Part shown: in pieces, positions 7,620 through 16,409 of the stretch
Layout: each line of letters opens with the position of its first letter
Position numbering within the stretch: position 1 is the stretch's first letter
Assembly: GCA_964469165.1 (NCBI GenBank)
Contig: CAYXXZ010000035.1
Location: 1 to 28,764 of the forward strand
Length of the DNA: 28,764 nt
From: CAYXXZ01 sp964469165
GTDB taxonomy: Bacteria > Pseudomonadota > Gammaproteobacteria > Pseudomonadales > Porticoccaceae
Reading direction: 5' to 3'
The notes under the pieces: generated by a model
Databases searched by the model: none
What the model saw: the letters and a program-made list of their open reading frames with translations, nothing else
What the model was told of the DNA's origin: nothing
Position numbers and translations under genes: made by a program

Positions 7620-9260
7620 ATGGAAGCAGATCAAAGCGAAGTCAGCCGCTACATACAACAGCTCAGCCTGCCCGGCGATTCCCGCGAATCGCTATCGTTC
7701 TGCCCTGCCACGCCGGAAGGGCTGAAGGCCTATCTGGAGCAACTCGCCCACGGCAACCCCACCGTACTGTGCAACCAGCTCTACCAGTTGTTGCCGGAAA
7801 TCGCCGCCCTGCAGGTGCCGCCGGGACGCAAGCTCGCCCTGCTCGATCTGGCCTGTCCCGAAGCCATCCAGTGCGTGGAGCATCTGACCAAGGATCTCGC
7901 CATCACGCCGGCCACCACCAAACTGCTGTCCCTGTCCATTGCCATGTTGCGCTATCTGGCCCAGGGCTATAAATCGGTGCTGGTCAACACCTTGCAGCTG
8001 CCGGCGGCGGCGCCAAACCTGATGATCAACAGCTGCTACGCCGCGATCAATGTACTGAGCCAGATTCTCATGGAATGCTGGGAATGTTACATCCAGCCGC
8101 CCAGGCACACCTGGCAGGAAATTCACGCGCTGTTCGCCATCGCGCGCCTGTCTCAGCTGGAAACCGTCAGCATCACCTCGCAAAAAGCGGCAGTGGGCAT
8201 CGGCTCGACCATCAAGGCGTCCTATATGAGGCCGCTACTGCTGGCATGCGCCGATCCGTTTCGCTACACACCCCAGGATTTGCGCCAGATCGCCGCGTTT
8301 CTGGCGAGCGCGGGAAATCTCGTGGACTTTGCCGGCAACCACGGCGAGGGCATTTTCGTGGTCGACCCGGACAGCGACCGGGGCCCCCAGTACAGCTTCA
8401 AGGCCGGTGGCACCACCCAGCGCCACTTTCGCCTGAAGACCGAGCGCCTGGTCAAACACCTCGAGCAGAAAGCGGTGACCGGCACCTTCGGCGGGTTGCC
8501 CCGGCGCCTGGCAAAGGAGCTGTCGAAGTACTGGTCCCGCGAAATCAAGCGTCGCGAAGACCCGGTCAACGACAACAGCGCGTTGACGATAGTGGTAGGT
8601 CTCAGCCATATCCACCGCCAGCTCACCGGCTGCGCCACCATCGAAAGCTACATCGCGCAACTGCATGCAGAAGGCCGCCACGCCGGTTTCACGCTGCAGG
8701 ATCGCAACGACAGCGATCTGCACCGCGACACCTTCCTGAAGCAGGACCATTTTGCCAACAGCACGGCTTTCCGCGACAAGCCCATCGAATACCTTGTGGA
8801 AGACAACCGCCGCCCGCTGCGCAAATATGTCGCGACCAGAATCAACTACAGCACCAACGGCGCGCGCATCGCGCTCAAGCCCCAGGGCGAGACCCTCTAT
8901 GTCGGCGAGCTGATCGGCATGCAGCTCCACGGCAGCACAGACTGGCTGATCGGCCTGGTGCGCTGGACGCGTGTGTCCCAGGACCTGACTCGCAGCGCCG
9001 GCATCGAAATCATCAGCACCAGACCCGTACCCTGCGTGGTGTCTCAGTTCACCGCCGGCAGCCAGGAGCAGCGCCAGTACTACCCCGGCATCCTCACCGA
9101 GCGCGGCGCACGGCCCTGCGTGATTGCGCCGGCGCTACCCTTTCAGGAGTACGCCCAGGTTCAGATCGAAACCCGCAAAAGCAAGCGCAACCTGCAATTG
9201 CTCGAAACCCTGGAGGAAACCTATCACGTGGCCGCCTTCGGGCTGCCCTCGTCGCTGTGA
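7620..9260 (+). CDS. Conserved protein upstream of fimX, with PilZ-like C-terminal region
   Basis: The product is 546 residues, soluble by appearance, with no signal peptide or membrane helices. The N-terminal 370 residues are mainly helical and Leu/Ala rich, and I do not recognise a named domain. Residues about 395-480 resemble a PilZ fold: RRPLRKYVATRINYSTNGAR matches the basic lead-in plus D/N-x-S-x-x-G pattern, followed by YVGELIGMQ, IGLVRWTR and AGIEIIS strands typical of PilZ. It lies 103 bp before the fimX-like gene on the same strand. I recall the same arrangement in P. aeruginosa (PA4958-PA4959). A c-di-GMP-linked role in type IV pilus or surface behaviour is inference. ATG 7620 has a modest AGG ribosome site within CAGGCCCTC. 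Confidence 0.75.
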   Translation: MEADQSEVSRYIQQLSLPGDSRESLSFCPATPEGLKAYLEQLAHGNPTVLCNQLYQLLPEIAALQVPPGRKLALLDLACPEAIQCVEHLTKDLAITPATTKLLSLSIAMLRYLAQGYKSVLVNTLQLPAAAPNLMINSCYAAINVLSQILMECWECYIQPPRHTWQEIHALFAIARLSQLETVSITSQKAAVGIGSTIKASYMRPLLLACADPFRYTPQDLRQIAAFLASAGNLVDFAGNHGEGIFVVDPDSDRGPQYSFKAGGTTQRHFRLKTERLVKHLEQKAVTGTFGGLPRRLAKELSKYWSREIKRREDPVNDNSALTIVVGLSHIHRQLTGCATIESYIAQLHAEGRHAGFTLQDRNDSDLHRDTFLKQDHFANSTAFRDKPIEYLVEDNRRPLRKYVATRINYSTNGARIALKPQGETLYVGELIGMQLHGSTDWLIGLVRWTRVSQDLTRSAGIEIISTRPVPCVVSQFTAGSQEQRQYYPGILTERGARPCVIAPALPFQEYAQVQIETRKSKRNLQLLETLEETYHVAAFGLPSSL

Positions 9261-9363
9261 CGCCGCGCGGGCCGCGCGCTGGTGATCGACGGCTATTTGG
9301 CCGTATACTCGCTTCATCAACGACCACAGCGAGCATCTTTTGCGACAGGGCAGCAACGAGGAC

Positions 9364-11472
9364 ATGGAATACGACGGCAATATTGCAACCCTGCTGATAC
9401 ATGACGATGTCGACGAAGCCAATCGGCTCGTCAGCCTGTTGCGCAATGCCGACTACCTGATCGACCCCCACTACGCCGCCGATGCCGTGGAGCTGAACAA
9501 GAAGCTCCAGGAACGCAACTGGGATTTGCTGCTCGCCCAGTTTTCCGCCCAATCGGTGCCCGCCCGCAACATCATTCACCAGCTCCGGCGCTTCAACAAG
9601 GACATTCCGGTCATCTTCATCATTGCCGGGTTCAACGCCAGCGATATCGTCGAAGCGCTCAAGATGGGCGCTGCCGACGCCATACCCGAGGACGAGGATC
9701 AGTACTTCATCCAGGCCATCGCCCGCGCCCTCTTCAACCTCGAACAGCGCCGCAAGCTGCGCTACTGGAAGCGGCGCTTTTCCGAATCCGAAGACCGCTT
9801 CGAGAACCTGATCCTCAGCTCCCAGGACGCCATCGCCATCATCAAGGAAGGCACCTACGTGCTGGTCAACGACACCTACGCGGCATTTTTCGGTTATGAC
9901 GATGCCGACAGCATGCTGCTGCTGCCGGTGTTCGACACCATTGCGGAAAGCAGTCAGGGCGACTTCAAGAAATATCTGCGCCCGCTCGATGAGCAGGACG
10001 CCTGGGACAACGAGTCCCTTCATTTCCAGTGCCTGCGTGGCGATGACAGCGCCGCGCCGGTGCGGGCGGTGCTGTCACAGATCGACTTCCACGGCGAGCC
10101 CGCGCTGCAACTGCTGGTGAAGAAGCATTTCATCGCCGGTCGCGATGAGGATGCGTCCCAGGTCGCGCAGCTCACGGCGGTACGGGAGACGGATATCGGC
10201 AAGATCCGCCTTCACGAAATGGTCGAAAGTATCAACAACACCATTCGCCGCGCCGTCAAGAGCAACGAAGATGCGCTGCTGCTCTACATCCAGGTGGACC
10301 AGTACGAGGCCCTGCAGACTCAGCTGGGTATCGGCAGAACCGAAGAAGGGATTGCGCAACTCGCCCAGTTCCTCGACGTTCGCGCGGCGGACCGGCTGAC
10401 ATTCGGCCGCATCCGCGAGGAGGCCTTCACCCTCATCGTGGCCGGCAGCGACACGCGCCAGGGCGTCGCCCTTGCCGACAGCTTGAGACAGGCCGCCGCC
10501 GCGCAAATTTTCTCGACGGCGGCGGGCAGTTTCACCTGCACCCTGAGCATCGCCGTCACCGCGCTCGGCGAAGCGACCACCTCGGCCGACGAGACCCTCG
10601 CGGCCTGTCAGCGCGCCGTTCAGGAACTCCAGAAGCCGGACCCTTCCGGCAAGGTGGGCAACGCGGTCAAGCTTTGCGAACAGGTTTTCGATCTCAGCGC
10701 CAATACCGCCGAGGACGAGGACATCCTGCGTATCGGCCGCCTTCTCATCAAAAAAGACCTGGTTTCCCTCGCCTTTCAGCCGCTGCTGCCGCTGCACGGC
10801 CTTAAGGACGAAATCTACGAAGTCCTGATGCGCGGCGACCAGTCGATGTTTGCCGAAGGCGAGATTCCCCAGGATTTCATTGCACGTATTTTCCGCACCG
10901 AAATCGGCACGGAGCTGGACCGGCTGGTCCTCGAGGCCGCGCTCAAAAAACTGGTGGCGAAAAAAGCGGCTGCACCCCTCACCAAGTTGTGCCTGCACCT
11001 CTGCCAGGCCACCATCGAGGATGACAAATTCACTCCCTGGTTGCACAAGACACTCGCCACCCATCAGGTGGCCGCAGCCGATCTGATTTTTCTGATGCGC
11101 GAGATAGACATTGGCCGCAATATGGGCAAAGCGGCAGACATGCTGGACAAACTCCGCAAGCTCGGCGCCGCCACCGGAATCACTCACTTCGGCGTGAGCA
11201 TCAATCCGATGACCATTTTCAACCGGGTGTCCGTCGACTACGTCAAGGTCGACAACCTGCTGAGCGAAAAAGCCCAGAAAGACAAGAACGCACTGCTCAC
11301 CCTGAAATCCCTGCTGCAGGAACTGAAAGCCGCGCAACGCACCGTGATCGTCCCGTTCATCGAAAGCGCTGGCGTGATTCCAACCCTGTGGCAGGCAGGT
11401 GTCGATTTTCTTCAGGGGCACTACATCCAGACGCCCATGGTGGAAATGAATTTCGATTTTTCGCAGGAGTGA
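9364..11472 (+). CDS. fimX: FimX-like degenerate GGDEF/EAL c-di-GMP effector
   Basis: This 702-residue protein has the FimX layout: REC-like domain (1-125), linker helix, PAS (about 140-255), GGDEF (about 275-435) and EAL (about 455-700). FimX is a c-di-GMP-binding cytoplasmic protein needed for type IV pilus assembly and twitching in P. aeruginosa. All catalytic signatures are lost. The usual phosphoacceptor Asp is absent from NWDLLLAQF, GGDEF reads REEAF (351-355), and EAL reads EVL (486-488) in QPLLPLHGLKDEIYEVLMRG. EVL is also what I recall for P. aeruginosa FimX. This argues for a sensor or effector, not an enzyme. ATG 9364 was chosen because GAGG lies just upstream; a TTG at 9340 lacks one. 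It is followed by a convergent serB. Confidence 0.85.
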   Translation: MEYDGNIATLLIHDDVDEANRLVSLLRNADYLIDPHYAADAVELNKKLQERNWDLLLAQFSAQSVPARNIIHQLRRFNKDIPVIFIIAGFNASDIVEALKMGAADAIPEDEDQYFIQAIARALFNLEQRRKLRYWKRRFSESEDRFENLILSSQDAIAIIKEGTYVLVNDTYAAFFGYDDADSMLLLPVFDTIAESSQGDFKKYLRPLDEQDAWDNESLHFQCLRGDDSAAPVRAVLSQIDFHGEPALQLLVKKHFIAGRDEDASQVAQLTAVRETDIGKIRLHEMVESINNTIRRAVKSNEDALLLYIQVDQYEALQTQLGIGRTEEGIAQLAQFLDVRAADRLTFGRIREEAFTLIVAGSDTRQGVALADSLRQAAAAQIFSTAAGSFTCTLSIAVTALGEATTSADETLAACQRAVQELQKPDPSGKVGNAVKLCEQVFDLSANTAEDEDILRIGRLLIKKDLVSLAFQPLLPLHGLKDEIYEVLMRGDQSMFAEGEIPQDFIARIFRTEIGTELDRLVLEAALKKLVAKKAAAPLTKLCLHLCQATIEDDKFTPWLHKTLATHQVAAADLIFLMREIDIGRNMGKAADMLDKLRKLGAATGITHFGVSINPMTIFNRVSVDYVKVDNLLSEKAQKDKNALLTLKSLLQELKAAQRTVIVPFIESAGVIPTLWQAGVDFLQGHYIQTPMVEMNFDFSQE

Positions 11473-11477
11473 GGTGA

Positions 11478-11718
11478 GTTTACAGTTCACAGTTTTCAGT
11501 TGACAGGGGGTGCACTGATCACTGTTGTAGCGTTGTCGGAATTCAACGTTAGGGCACCCTGTAGGAGCCTGCCTGCAGGCGACAATATCTTGCCGTGAGA
11601 GGGGTCGCCTGCAGGCAGGCTCCTACACAGGCAACCCCGTCACCCTCTCGGCGCTTTTACGATCAGTAAACAGTCATCAGTTGAAAGTCGCTCCCCCTGA
11701 AAACTGTGAACTGTAAAC
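11478..11718. repeat. 22-bp inverted repeat flanking a REP pair between convergent genes
   Basis: The 22-bp left arm at 11478-11499 (starts GTTTACAGTTCACAG) has a perfect inverted copy at 11697-11718. One further outer base pair can be added. Just inside, GGGGTGC on the left and GCTCCCC on the right continue the pairing after a 7-base insertion (TTGACAG). The arms enclose REP pair 5, so the whole gap between the fimX-like and serB stop codons is one nested inverted structure. It could act as a bidirectional terminator or be a small mobile element; neither is shown. Confidence 0.75.
11561..11626. repeat. REP-like inverted pair 5
   Basis: The left unit at 11561-11583 starts GTAGGAGCCTGCCTGCAGGC. 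Its exact inverse lies at 11604-11626, with a loop of about 20 bases. This is the best-conserved pair in the window and lies inside the inverted repeat at 11478-11718. Confidence 0.88.
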
Positions 11719-11725
11719 TGTCAAC

Positions 11726-12943
11726 TCAACTCAACTGCGTATCCCTGTCGCGAATCCCCATCAGATACAGCACGCCGTCGAGGCCCAGGTGCGTGATCGC
11801 CTGCTTGGCGCTGGCTTTGACGATGGGTTTGGCGCGGAACGCGATGCCCAGCCCGGCGATACTTAGCATCAAAAGATCGTTGGCGCCGTCGCCGACGGCG
11901 ACAGTCTGCTCCAGGCTGATGTTTTCCTTCGCCGCGAGTTGGCGCAGCAGCTCGGCCTTGCGCTGGCCGTCCACCACGGTGCCGGTGACACGGCCCGTGA
12001 CTTCACCGTTTTCGACTTCCAGCGGATTGGCGAACAAATAATCGATGCCCAGTTTTTCCTGGATTTGGCGCCCGAAATACTCGAAGCCTCCGGACAGGAT
12101 GGCGGTTTTGTAGCCCAGTTTCTTGAGGGTGGAAATGAGTTCTTCGGCACCTTCATTGAGGCGCAGGCGCTGCGCGATACTCTGCAGGCGGTCGGCCTTG
12201 AGCCCCTTGAGCAGGCCGACGCGCTGGGTAAAGCTCTCGATGAAGTCGATCTCGCCGCGCATCGCCGACTCCGTGATGGCCGCCACCCGATCGCCGACGC
12301 CCGCCTCCTTGGCCAGCTCGTCGATGACTTCGGCATCGATCAGCGTGGAATCCATGTCGAACACCACCAGGCGGCGATGACGGCGGAAGATGTTGTCTTC
12401 CTGATAGGCGATATCCACATCCATCGCAGAGGCGAGTTCCAGCAGCGCACTGCGAAACGCATTGTGATTGGCCGGCGCGCCGCGCACCGAAAACTCCACG
12501 CAGGCCTTGCTGTGCATGTCGATGCGGTCGAGGGGAATGCGCCCCGAGAGGCGGTTGATCTGATCGATATTGAGGCCGTGCTCCGCCGTCACCGCCGTGA
12601 CTCTGGCGATATGCTCGGCCAGTACGCGCCGCGCCAACAGGGTGATGAGGTGGCGCGGCTTGCCCTGCTGCGACACCCAGTGCTGGTAGCTCTCCGCGCT
12701 GATCGGTTGAAAGCGCACCTGCATGCCCAGCTTGTGAACCTGGAACAACACGTCCTTGAGCACCGCCGCGGACTCCGCGCCCGAGGGCACCTCCGCGAGA
12801 ATACCGAGGGTGAGACTGTCGTGTATCACCGCCTGGCCGATATCCAGCACGGACACTCCGCCCTGGGCGAGAACCTGGGTAACGGCGGTGGTGACACCGG
12901 GGCGGTCTTCGCCGCTCACGCTGATCAGCAAGATTTCCTTCAC
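11726..12943 (-). CDS. serB: Phosphoserine phosphatase
   Basis: SerB hydrolyses O-phospho-L-serine to serine, the last step of serine synthesis, in the cytoplasm. This 405-residue form has two N-terminal ACT-like domains (ILLISVSGEDRPGVTTAVTQVL; then HLITLLARRVLAEHIARVTAV) and a C-terminal HAD phosphatase domain. HAD motif I is FDMDSTLIDAEVIDELA, motif II is the SGGFEYF serine, and motif III/IV is the VGDGANDLLML loop. A first GTG at 12955 is possible, but the GTG at 12943 was chosen. It has AGGTG 9 bp upstream and gives KEILLISVSGEDRPG at the N-terminus, as in pseudomonad SerB. The divergent neighbour is a YtjB-type gene, the E. coli arrangement as well. Confidence 0.95.
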   Translation of the reverse strand: MKEILLISVSGEDRPGVTTAVTQVLAQGGVSVLDIGQAVIHDSLTLGILAEVPSGAESAAVLKDVLFQVHKLGMQVRFQPISAESYQHWVSQQGKPRHLITLLARRVLAEHIARVTAVTAEHGLNIDQINRLSGRIPLDRIDMHSKACVEFSVRGAPANHNAFRSALLELASAMDVDIAYQEDNIFRRHRRLVVFDMDSTLIDAEVIDELAKEAGVGDRVAAITESAMRGEIDFIESFTQRVGLLKGLKADRLQSIAQRLRLNEGAEELISTLKKLGYKTAILSGGFEYFGRQIQEKLGIDYLFANPLEVENGEVTGRVTGTVVDGQRKAELLRQLAAKENISLEQTVAVGDGANDLLMLSIAGLGIAFRAKPIVKASAKQAITHLGLDGVLYLMGIRDRDTQLS

Positions 12944-12975
12944 GGGCAAAAACACCTGAAAAAAACAAGGTCGCC

Positions 12976-12981
12976 ATTATA
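12976..12981 (-). promoter_or_regulatory. Probable -10 box of the serB promoter
   Basis: On the minus strand a perfect TATAAT sits 32 bp before the serB GTG, within the 94-bp gap to the divergent gene. The -35 region at 17 bp (TGCTAT) is a poor match to consensus, so recognition would lean on the -10 box. On the plus strand TAAGAT, slightly further right, could serve the divergent gene, but its -35 is also weak. Confidence 0.4.
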
Positions 12982-13037
12982 GGCCAGCGGCTGGTAAGAT
13001 AGCAGCGCCCCGAGGATGACGATGTAAACGCCGATCA

Positions 13038-14249
13038 ATGCCTGTCCTGCCAAAAAATCTCAGCCCGCGGATCGCCATCGCTGTTGCCGGCTACATCGCC
13101 ATCTCCCTCGTGGTGCTGGCGGTTACCCTCAACCTGCAGCTGAGCAGCCTTGCGCAAAACCAGCAGACCGCGCTCGGCAACGCCATCGGCGCGCAGCTGG
13201 CCGAATCCCTCAAGCAGCCGATCATCGACGAAAACCCGATCAGCATGCAGGTCATTCTCGACAACCTGCTCAACGATGCCGAGCCCGTGGTGCGCGCCAC
13301 CGTGTACTCCACGGCGAACCGCATCCTCGCGCAAAGCCAGCGCTACGCGGTGCCGAGCACACAATTGGCGCCGTTCACCAGCCCGATCAACGTCGACAAC
13401 ACCATGCTCGGCCAGGTACGTGTCGAACTGGACAGGCATCTCATTCTCGACCGATACCACGCCCCGATCTGGAGCGCCCTGGCGCTGTGGTTTCTGATCA
13501 GCGCGGGCTTTGCCTTCTGGCTGATGAAAACCGGGCGCGATTATTCCCGCCGGATCGCGCGCCTCAACAAGAGTTTCGCCGCGGAGGACGGCAGTGGCGC
13601 GCAGCTCTCGGAGCTCGAGCAACTGGAAAAATCCCTCGCGCCCTTTACCACAGCCGCCAGCGCAGCGGACGCCACGGAGCAACCCCACAGCTACGCGTTG
13701 ATCGCCGTGGGCATTCCCGATCTGCCGAAATGGCGCGCGCAGCTCAATGCCGAATCCTTCAGTGCCATGCTGGCCAGGATCGACGAGCTGCTCGACACCC
13801 ACCTGCGCCTGTTCAATGGCGTACGCCTGCAAGCGCGCAGCAACACCTCATTGATCCAGTTCGACAGCGATGGCAGCGAGCATCCCGCCATTCGAACCCT
13901 GCGCTGCGCCAACGCCTTGCTGCAACTCGGCAAGAAACTGGCCGCGGATGAGCACCTGCCATTCACCATGCGCATCACCCTGGCCTACCGCAACCTCAAC
14001 CATGGCGGCAGCCCCTGGCGCGTCGACCTGGAACGAGAGGAAAGCATCAACCGGCTCATCGACATTCAGCCGCTGGCCAGCGCCTGGGAACTGGTCATCG
14101 ACAAGAACCAGCTCGCCGACAGCGACTTTCCCGGCTGCCAACTCGAAGAGTTCAGCGCCGCCGCGGTATGGCAGTTCCGCGCCTACGATGCCGAACAACA
14201 AGAAGACTTCGAGGGCCAGCTGGCCTTCCTCAGCGCCACCCGCGCCTGA
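13038..14249 (+). CDS. YtjB/AhpA-family inner-membrane protein
   Basis: This 403-residue protein has two membrane helices, about 11-33 (RIAIAVAGYIAISLVVLAV) and 144-163 (IWSALALWFLISAGFAFWLM). A periplasmic segment of about 110 residues lies between them, and a long cytoplasmic tail follows. This is the layout of the SMP_2 family (E. coli YtjB/Smp, Pasteurella AhpA). The position divergent from serB supports the assignment, since ytjB and serB are divergent neighbours in E. coli. The periplasmic segment (ALGNAIGAQLAESLKQPIIDENP) resembles a sensor-like dimeric domain. Function in the family is unclear; an early haemolysin label is not strong evidence. The gene ends 12 bp before rep, so the two are probably co-transcribed. 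Confidence 0.75.
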   Translation: MPVLPKNLSPRIAIAVAGYIAISLVVLAVTLNLQLSSLAQNQQTALGNAIGAQLAESLKQPIIDENPISMQVILDNLLNDAEPVVRATVYSTANRILAQSQRYAVPSTQLAPFTSPINVDNTMLGQVRVELDRHLILDRYHAPIWSALALWFLISAGFAFWLMKTGRDYSRRIARLNKSFAAEDGSGAQLSELEQLEKSLAPFTTAASAADATEQPHSYALIAVGIPDLPKWRAQLNAESFSAMLARIDELLDTHLRLFNGVRLQARSNTSLIQFDSDGSEHPAIRTLRCANALLQLGKKLAADEHLPFTMRITLAYRNLNHGGSPWRVDLEREESINRLIDIQPLASAWELVIDKNQLADSDFPGCQLEEFSAAAVWQFRAYDAEQQEDFEGQLAFLSATRA

Positions 14250-14261
14250 CGCGTCGCCACC

Positions 14262-16283
14262 ATGAGCAAGCTCAATCCGCAACAAGCCGCCGCGGTGCAT
14301 TACATCGACGGCCCCCTTCTGGTTCTGGCCGGCGCTGGCAGCGGTAAAACCAGCGTGATCACCCGCAAGATCGCCTACCTGATCAACGAGTGCGGCATCA
14401 CCGCCCGCCATATCGCCGCCGTCACCTTCACCAACAAGGCTGCGCGCGAAATGAAAGAGCGCGCGTCCCGGCTGGTGAAAGGCAAGGACGGCCAGGGGCT
14501 GACGGTGTCCACCTTCCACAACCTGGGGCTCAACATGATCCGCCAGGAGATCCGCCACTTCGGTTTCAAGCGCGGATTTTCCATTTTCGACAGCGAAGAC
14601 AGCCTCGCGCTGATGCGCGAGCTGATTCTGCGCGACGGCGACGTGAACGCCGAGCACCTGGAGCGTGTGCGCAACCAGGTATCCGCCTGGAAGAACGAGC
14701 TGGTGTCCCCCGGCGACGCGCTGACAATGGCGACGAGCCCAGGCGAAGCCGGCATCGCGATTCTTTACGAGCGCTACACCCAATCCCTGAAAGCCTACAA
14801 CGCGGTGGATTTCGACGACCTGATCCTGCTGCCGGTGCTGATGCTGCAGGACAACGCCGAGCTGCTCGAAAAATGGCGCAACAAGATTCGCTACCTGCTG
14901 GTGGACGAATATCAGGACACCAACCTGTCCCAATACCGCCTCGTCAAATTGCTGACCGGCTCGCGCGGCGCGCTGACGGTAGTGGGCGACGACGACCAGT
15001 CCATCTACGCCTGGCGCGGCGCAAGGCCGGAAAACCTGGTGCAATTGCAGGAAGACTATCCGCACCTGAAGGTCATCAAGCTCGAGCAGAACTACCGCTC
15101 CACCACCCGTATTCTGCGCAGCGCCAACCGGCTGATCGCCAACAACCCCCACGTATTCAGCAAATCCCTGTGGAGCAACCTGGGCCTCGGAGACCCTATT
15201 CGCGTCATTCGCTGCACCAATGAAGAAACGGAAATGGAACGGGTGGTGAATGAAATCCTCACCATGCGCCTCGCGCGCCGCTGCCATTTCAGGGATTTCG
15301 CCATCCTGTATCGGGGCAATCACCAGGCGCGCCTGCTGGAAATCAAGCTGCAATCCCAGGGCATTCCCTACCAGCTCAGCGGCGGCACCTCGTTTTATTC
15401 CCGCACCGAAATCAAGGACGTGATGGCGTATCTGCGCCTGCTGGTCAACCCGGATGACGACAACGCATTCCTGCGCATCGTCAACACGCCGCGCCGCCAG
15501 ATCGGCACCAGCACCCTGATGAAACTCGGCGAGTACGCCAAGGAACGCCAGATAGCGCTGCTTGCCGCCATCGATGAACTGGGCTTTGCCACACAGATTC
15601 CCGAGCAGAATCTCAAGCGCCTGGTTCAGTTCAAACGCTGGCTGGAAAACATCGAGCGCCAATGCCACGACGGCAAACCCATCGCGGCAATCCGCGAAAT
15701 GCTCGACGACGTGGACTACCAGGGCTGGCTACACCAGAACGCGAGCAGCAGCGCCGTCGCTGAAAAGCGCTGGGGCAACGTGGAATTTCTGCTCTCGCAA
15801 CTGAATCGCATGCTCTCCTCCGACGAAGAAGGAAGTGAAGACAGCGACAGCACAAGCATTCAGGACGCCATCGCAAAACTGGTGCTGCGCGACCTGCTCG
15901 AACGCCAGGAAGAAGAATCCGCCGACGACCGCGTTCAACTCATGACGCTGCACGCTTCGAAGGGCCTGGAATTTCCCCACGTGTTTCTCATCGGCATGGA
16001 AGAAGAGATCCTCCCCCACCGCAACAGCGTCGAAGCAGACAGCATCGAGGAAGAGCGCCGCCTGGCCTACGTCGGCATCACCCGAGCACGCCAGAGCCTG
16101 ACCATGACCCTGGCCGCCAAACGCAAACAATTCGGCGAAGTGGTCGCCACCACGCCGAGCCGTTTCATCGAGGAACTGCCAACGGACGACGTGGAAAAAA
16201 GCGGCTTCGGCGACGACGATCCGGAAATCCGCAAGGAGCGCGGCAGAGAATCATTGGCGGCGTTGAAGAATCTTTTTGCGTAG
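14262..16283 (+). CDS. rep: ATP-dependent DNA helicase Rep
   Basis: Rep is a superfamily 1A 3'-5' helicase that helps replication forks pass DNA-bound proteins. The product is 673 residues, the length of E. coli Rep. Motifs in order: N-terminal Q-motif LNPQQAAAVHYIDGPLLVL; Walker A AGAGSGKT (23-30); motif Ia VTFTNKAAREMKERA; Walker B LLVDEYQDTN; motif III VVGDDDQSIYAWRGA; motif IV EQNYRST; motif V VQLMTLHASKGLEFPHVFLIGMEE; motif VI RRLAYVGITRARQSL. KSGFGDDDPEIRKERG near the end leads to a C-terminal tail typical of Rep rather than UvrD. The ATG at 14262 follows the upstream stop by 12 bp. This is the last housekeeping gene before the CRISPR island. Confidence 0.96.
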   Translation: MSKLNPQQAAAVHYIDGPLLVLAGAGSGKTSVITRKIAYLINECGITARHIAAVTFTNKAAREMKERASRLVKGKDGQGLTVSTFHNLGLNMIRQEIRHFGFKRGFSIFDSEDSLALMRELILRDGDVNAEHLERVRNQVSAWKNELVSPGDALTMATSPGEAGIAILYERYTQSLKAYNAVDFDDLILLPVLMLQDNAELLEKWRNKIRYLLVDEYQDTNLSQYRLVKLLTGSRGALTVVGDDDQSIYAWRGARPENLVQLQEDYPHLKVIKLEQNYRSTTRILRSANRLIANNPHVFSKSLWSNLGLGDPIRVIRCTNEETEMERVVNEILTMRLARRCHFRDFAILYRGNHQARLLEIKLQSQGIPYQLSGGTSFYSRTEIKDVMAYLRLLVNPDDDNAFLRIVNTPRRQIGTSTLMKLGEYAKERQIALLAAIDELGFATQIPEQNLKRLVQFKRWLENIERQCHDGKPIAAIREMLDDVDYQGWLHQNASSSAVAEKRWGNVEFLLSQLNRMLSSDEEGSEDSDSTSIQDAIAKLVLRDLLERQEEESADDRVQLMTLHASKGLEFPHVFLIGMEEEILPHRNSVEADSIEEERRLAYVGITRARQSLTMTLAAKRKQFGEVVATTPSRFIEELPTDDVEKSGFGDDDPEIRKERGRESLAALKNLFA

Positions 16284-16409
16284 GTTTGGTGTTGAACAAC
16301 CTGGGCTGATTACTACACATTCATAGTAGGGCTAATACTACGCACGCGGGAAACGGCATAGGGCACTTAATGTCGTCACTCACTATCCTGAACAAGGCTC
16401 CTGGTGGCA

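Noticed and set aside
11561..11626. REP pairs as ordinary rho-independent terminators
   Set aside because: They have GC-rich stems but no following U tract, and they occur as inverted pairs in several contexts. They are better described as REP elements, even if some reduce read-through.
13848..15668. 606-codon open frame on the minus strand opposite the YtjB-type gene and rep (also 10075-11490 opposite fimX)
   Set aside because: The same antisense effect in high-GC DNA. Composition is unlike real proteins, and no ribosome site or family features are present.
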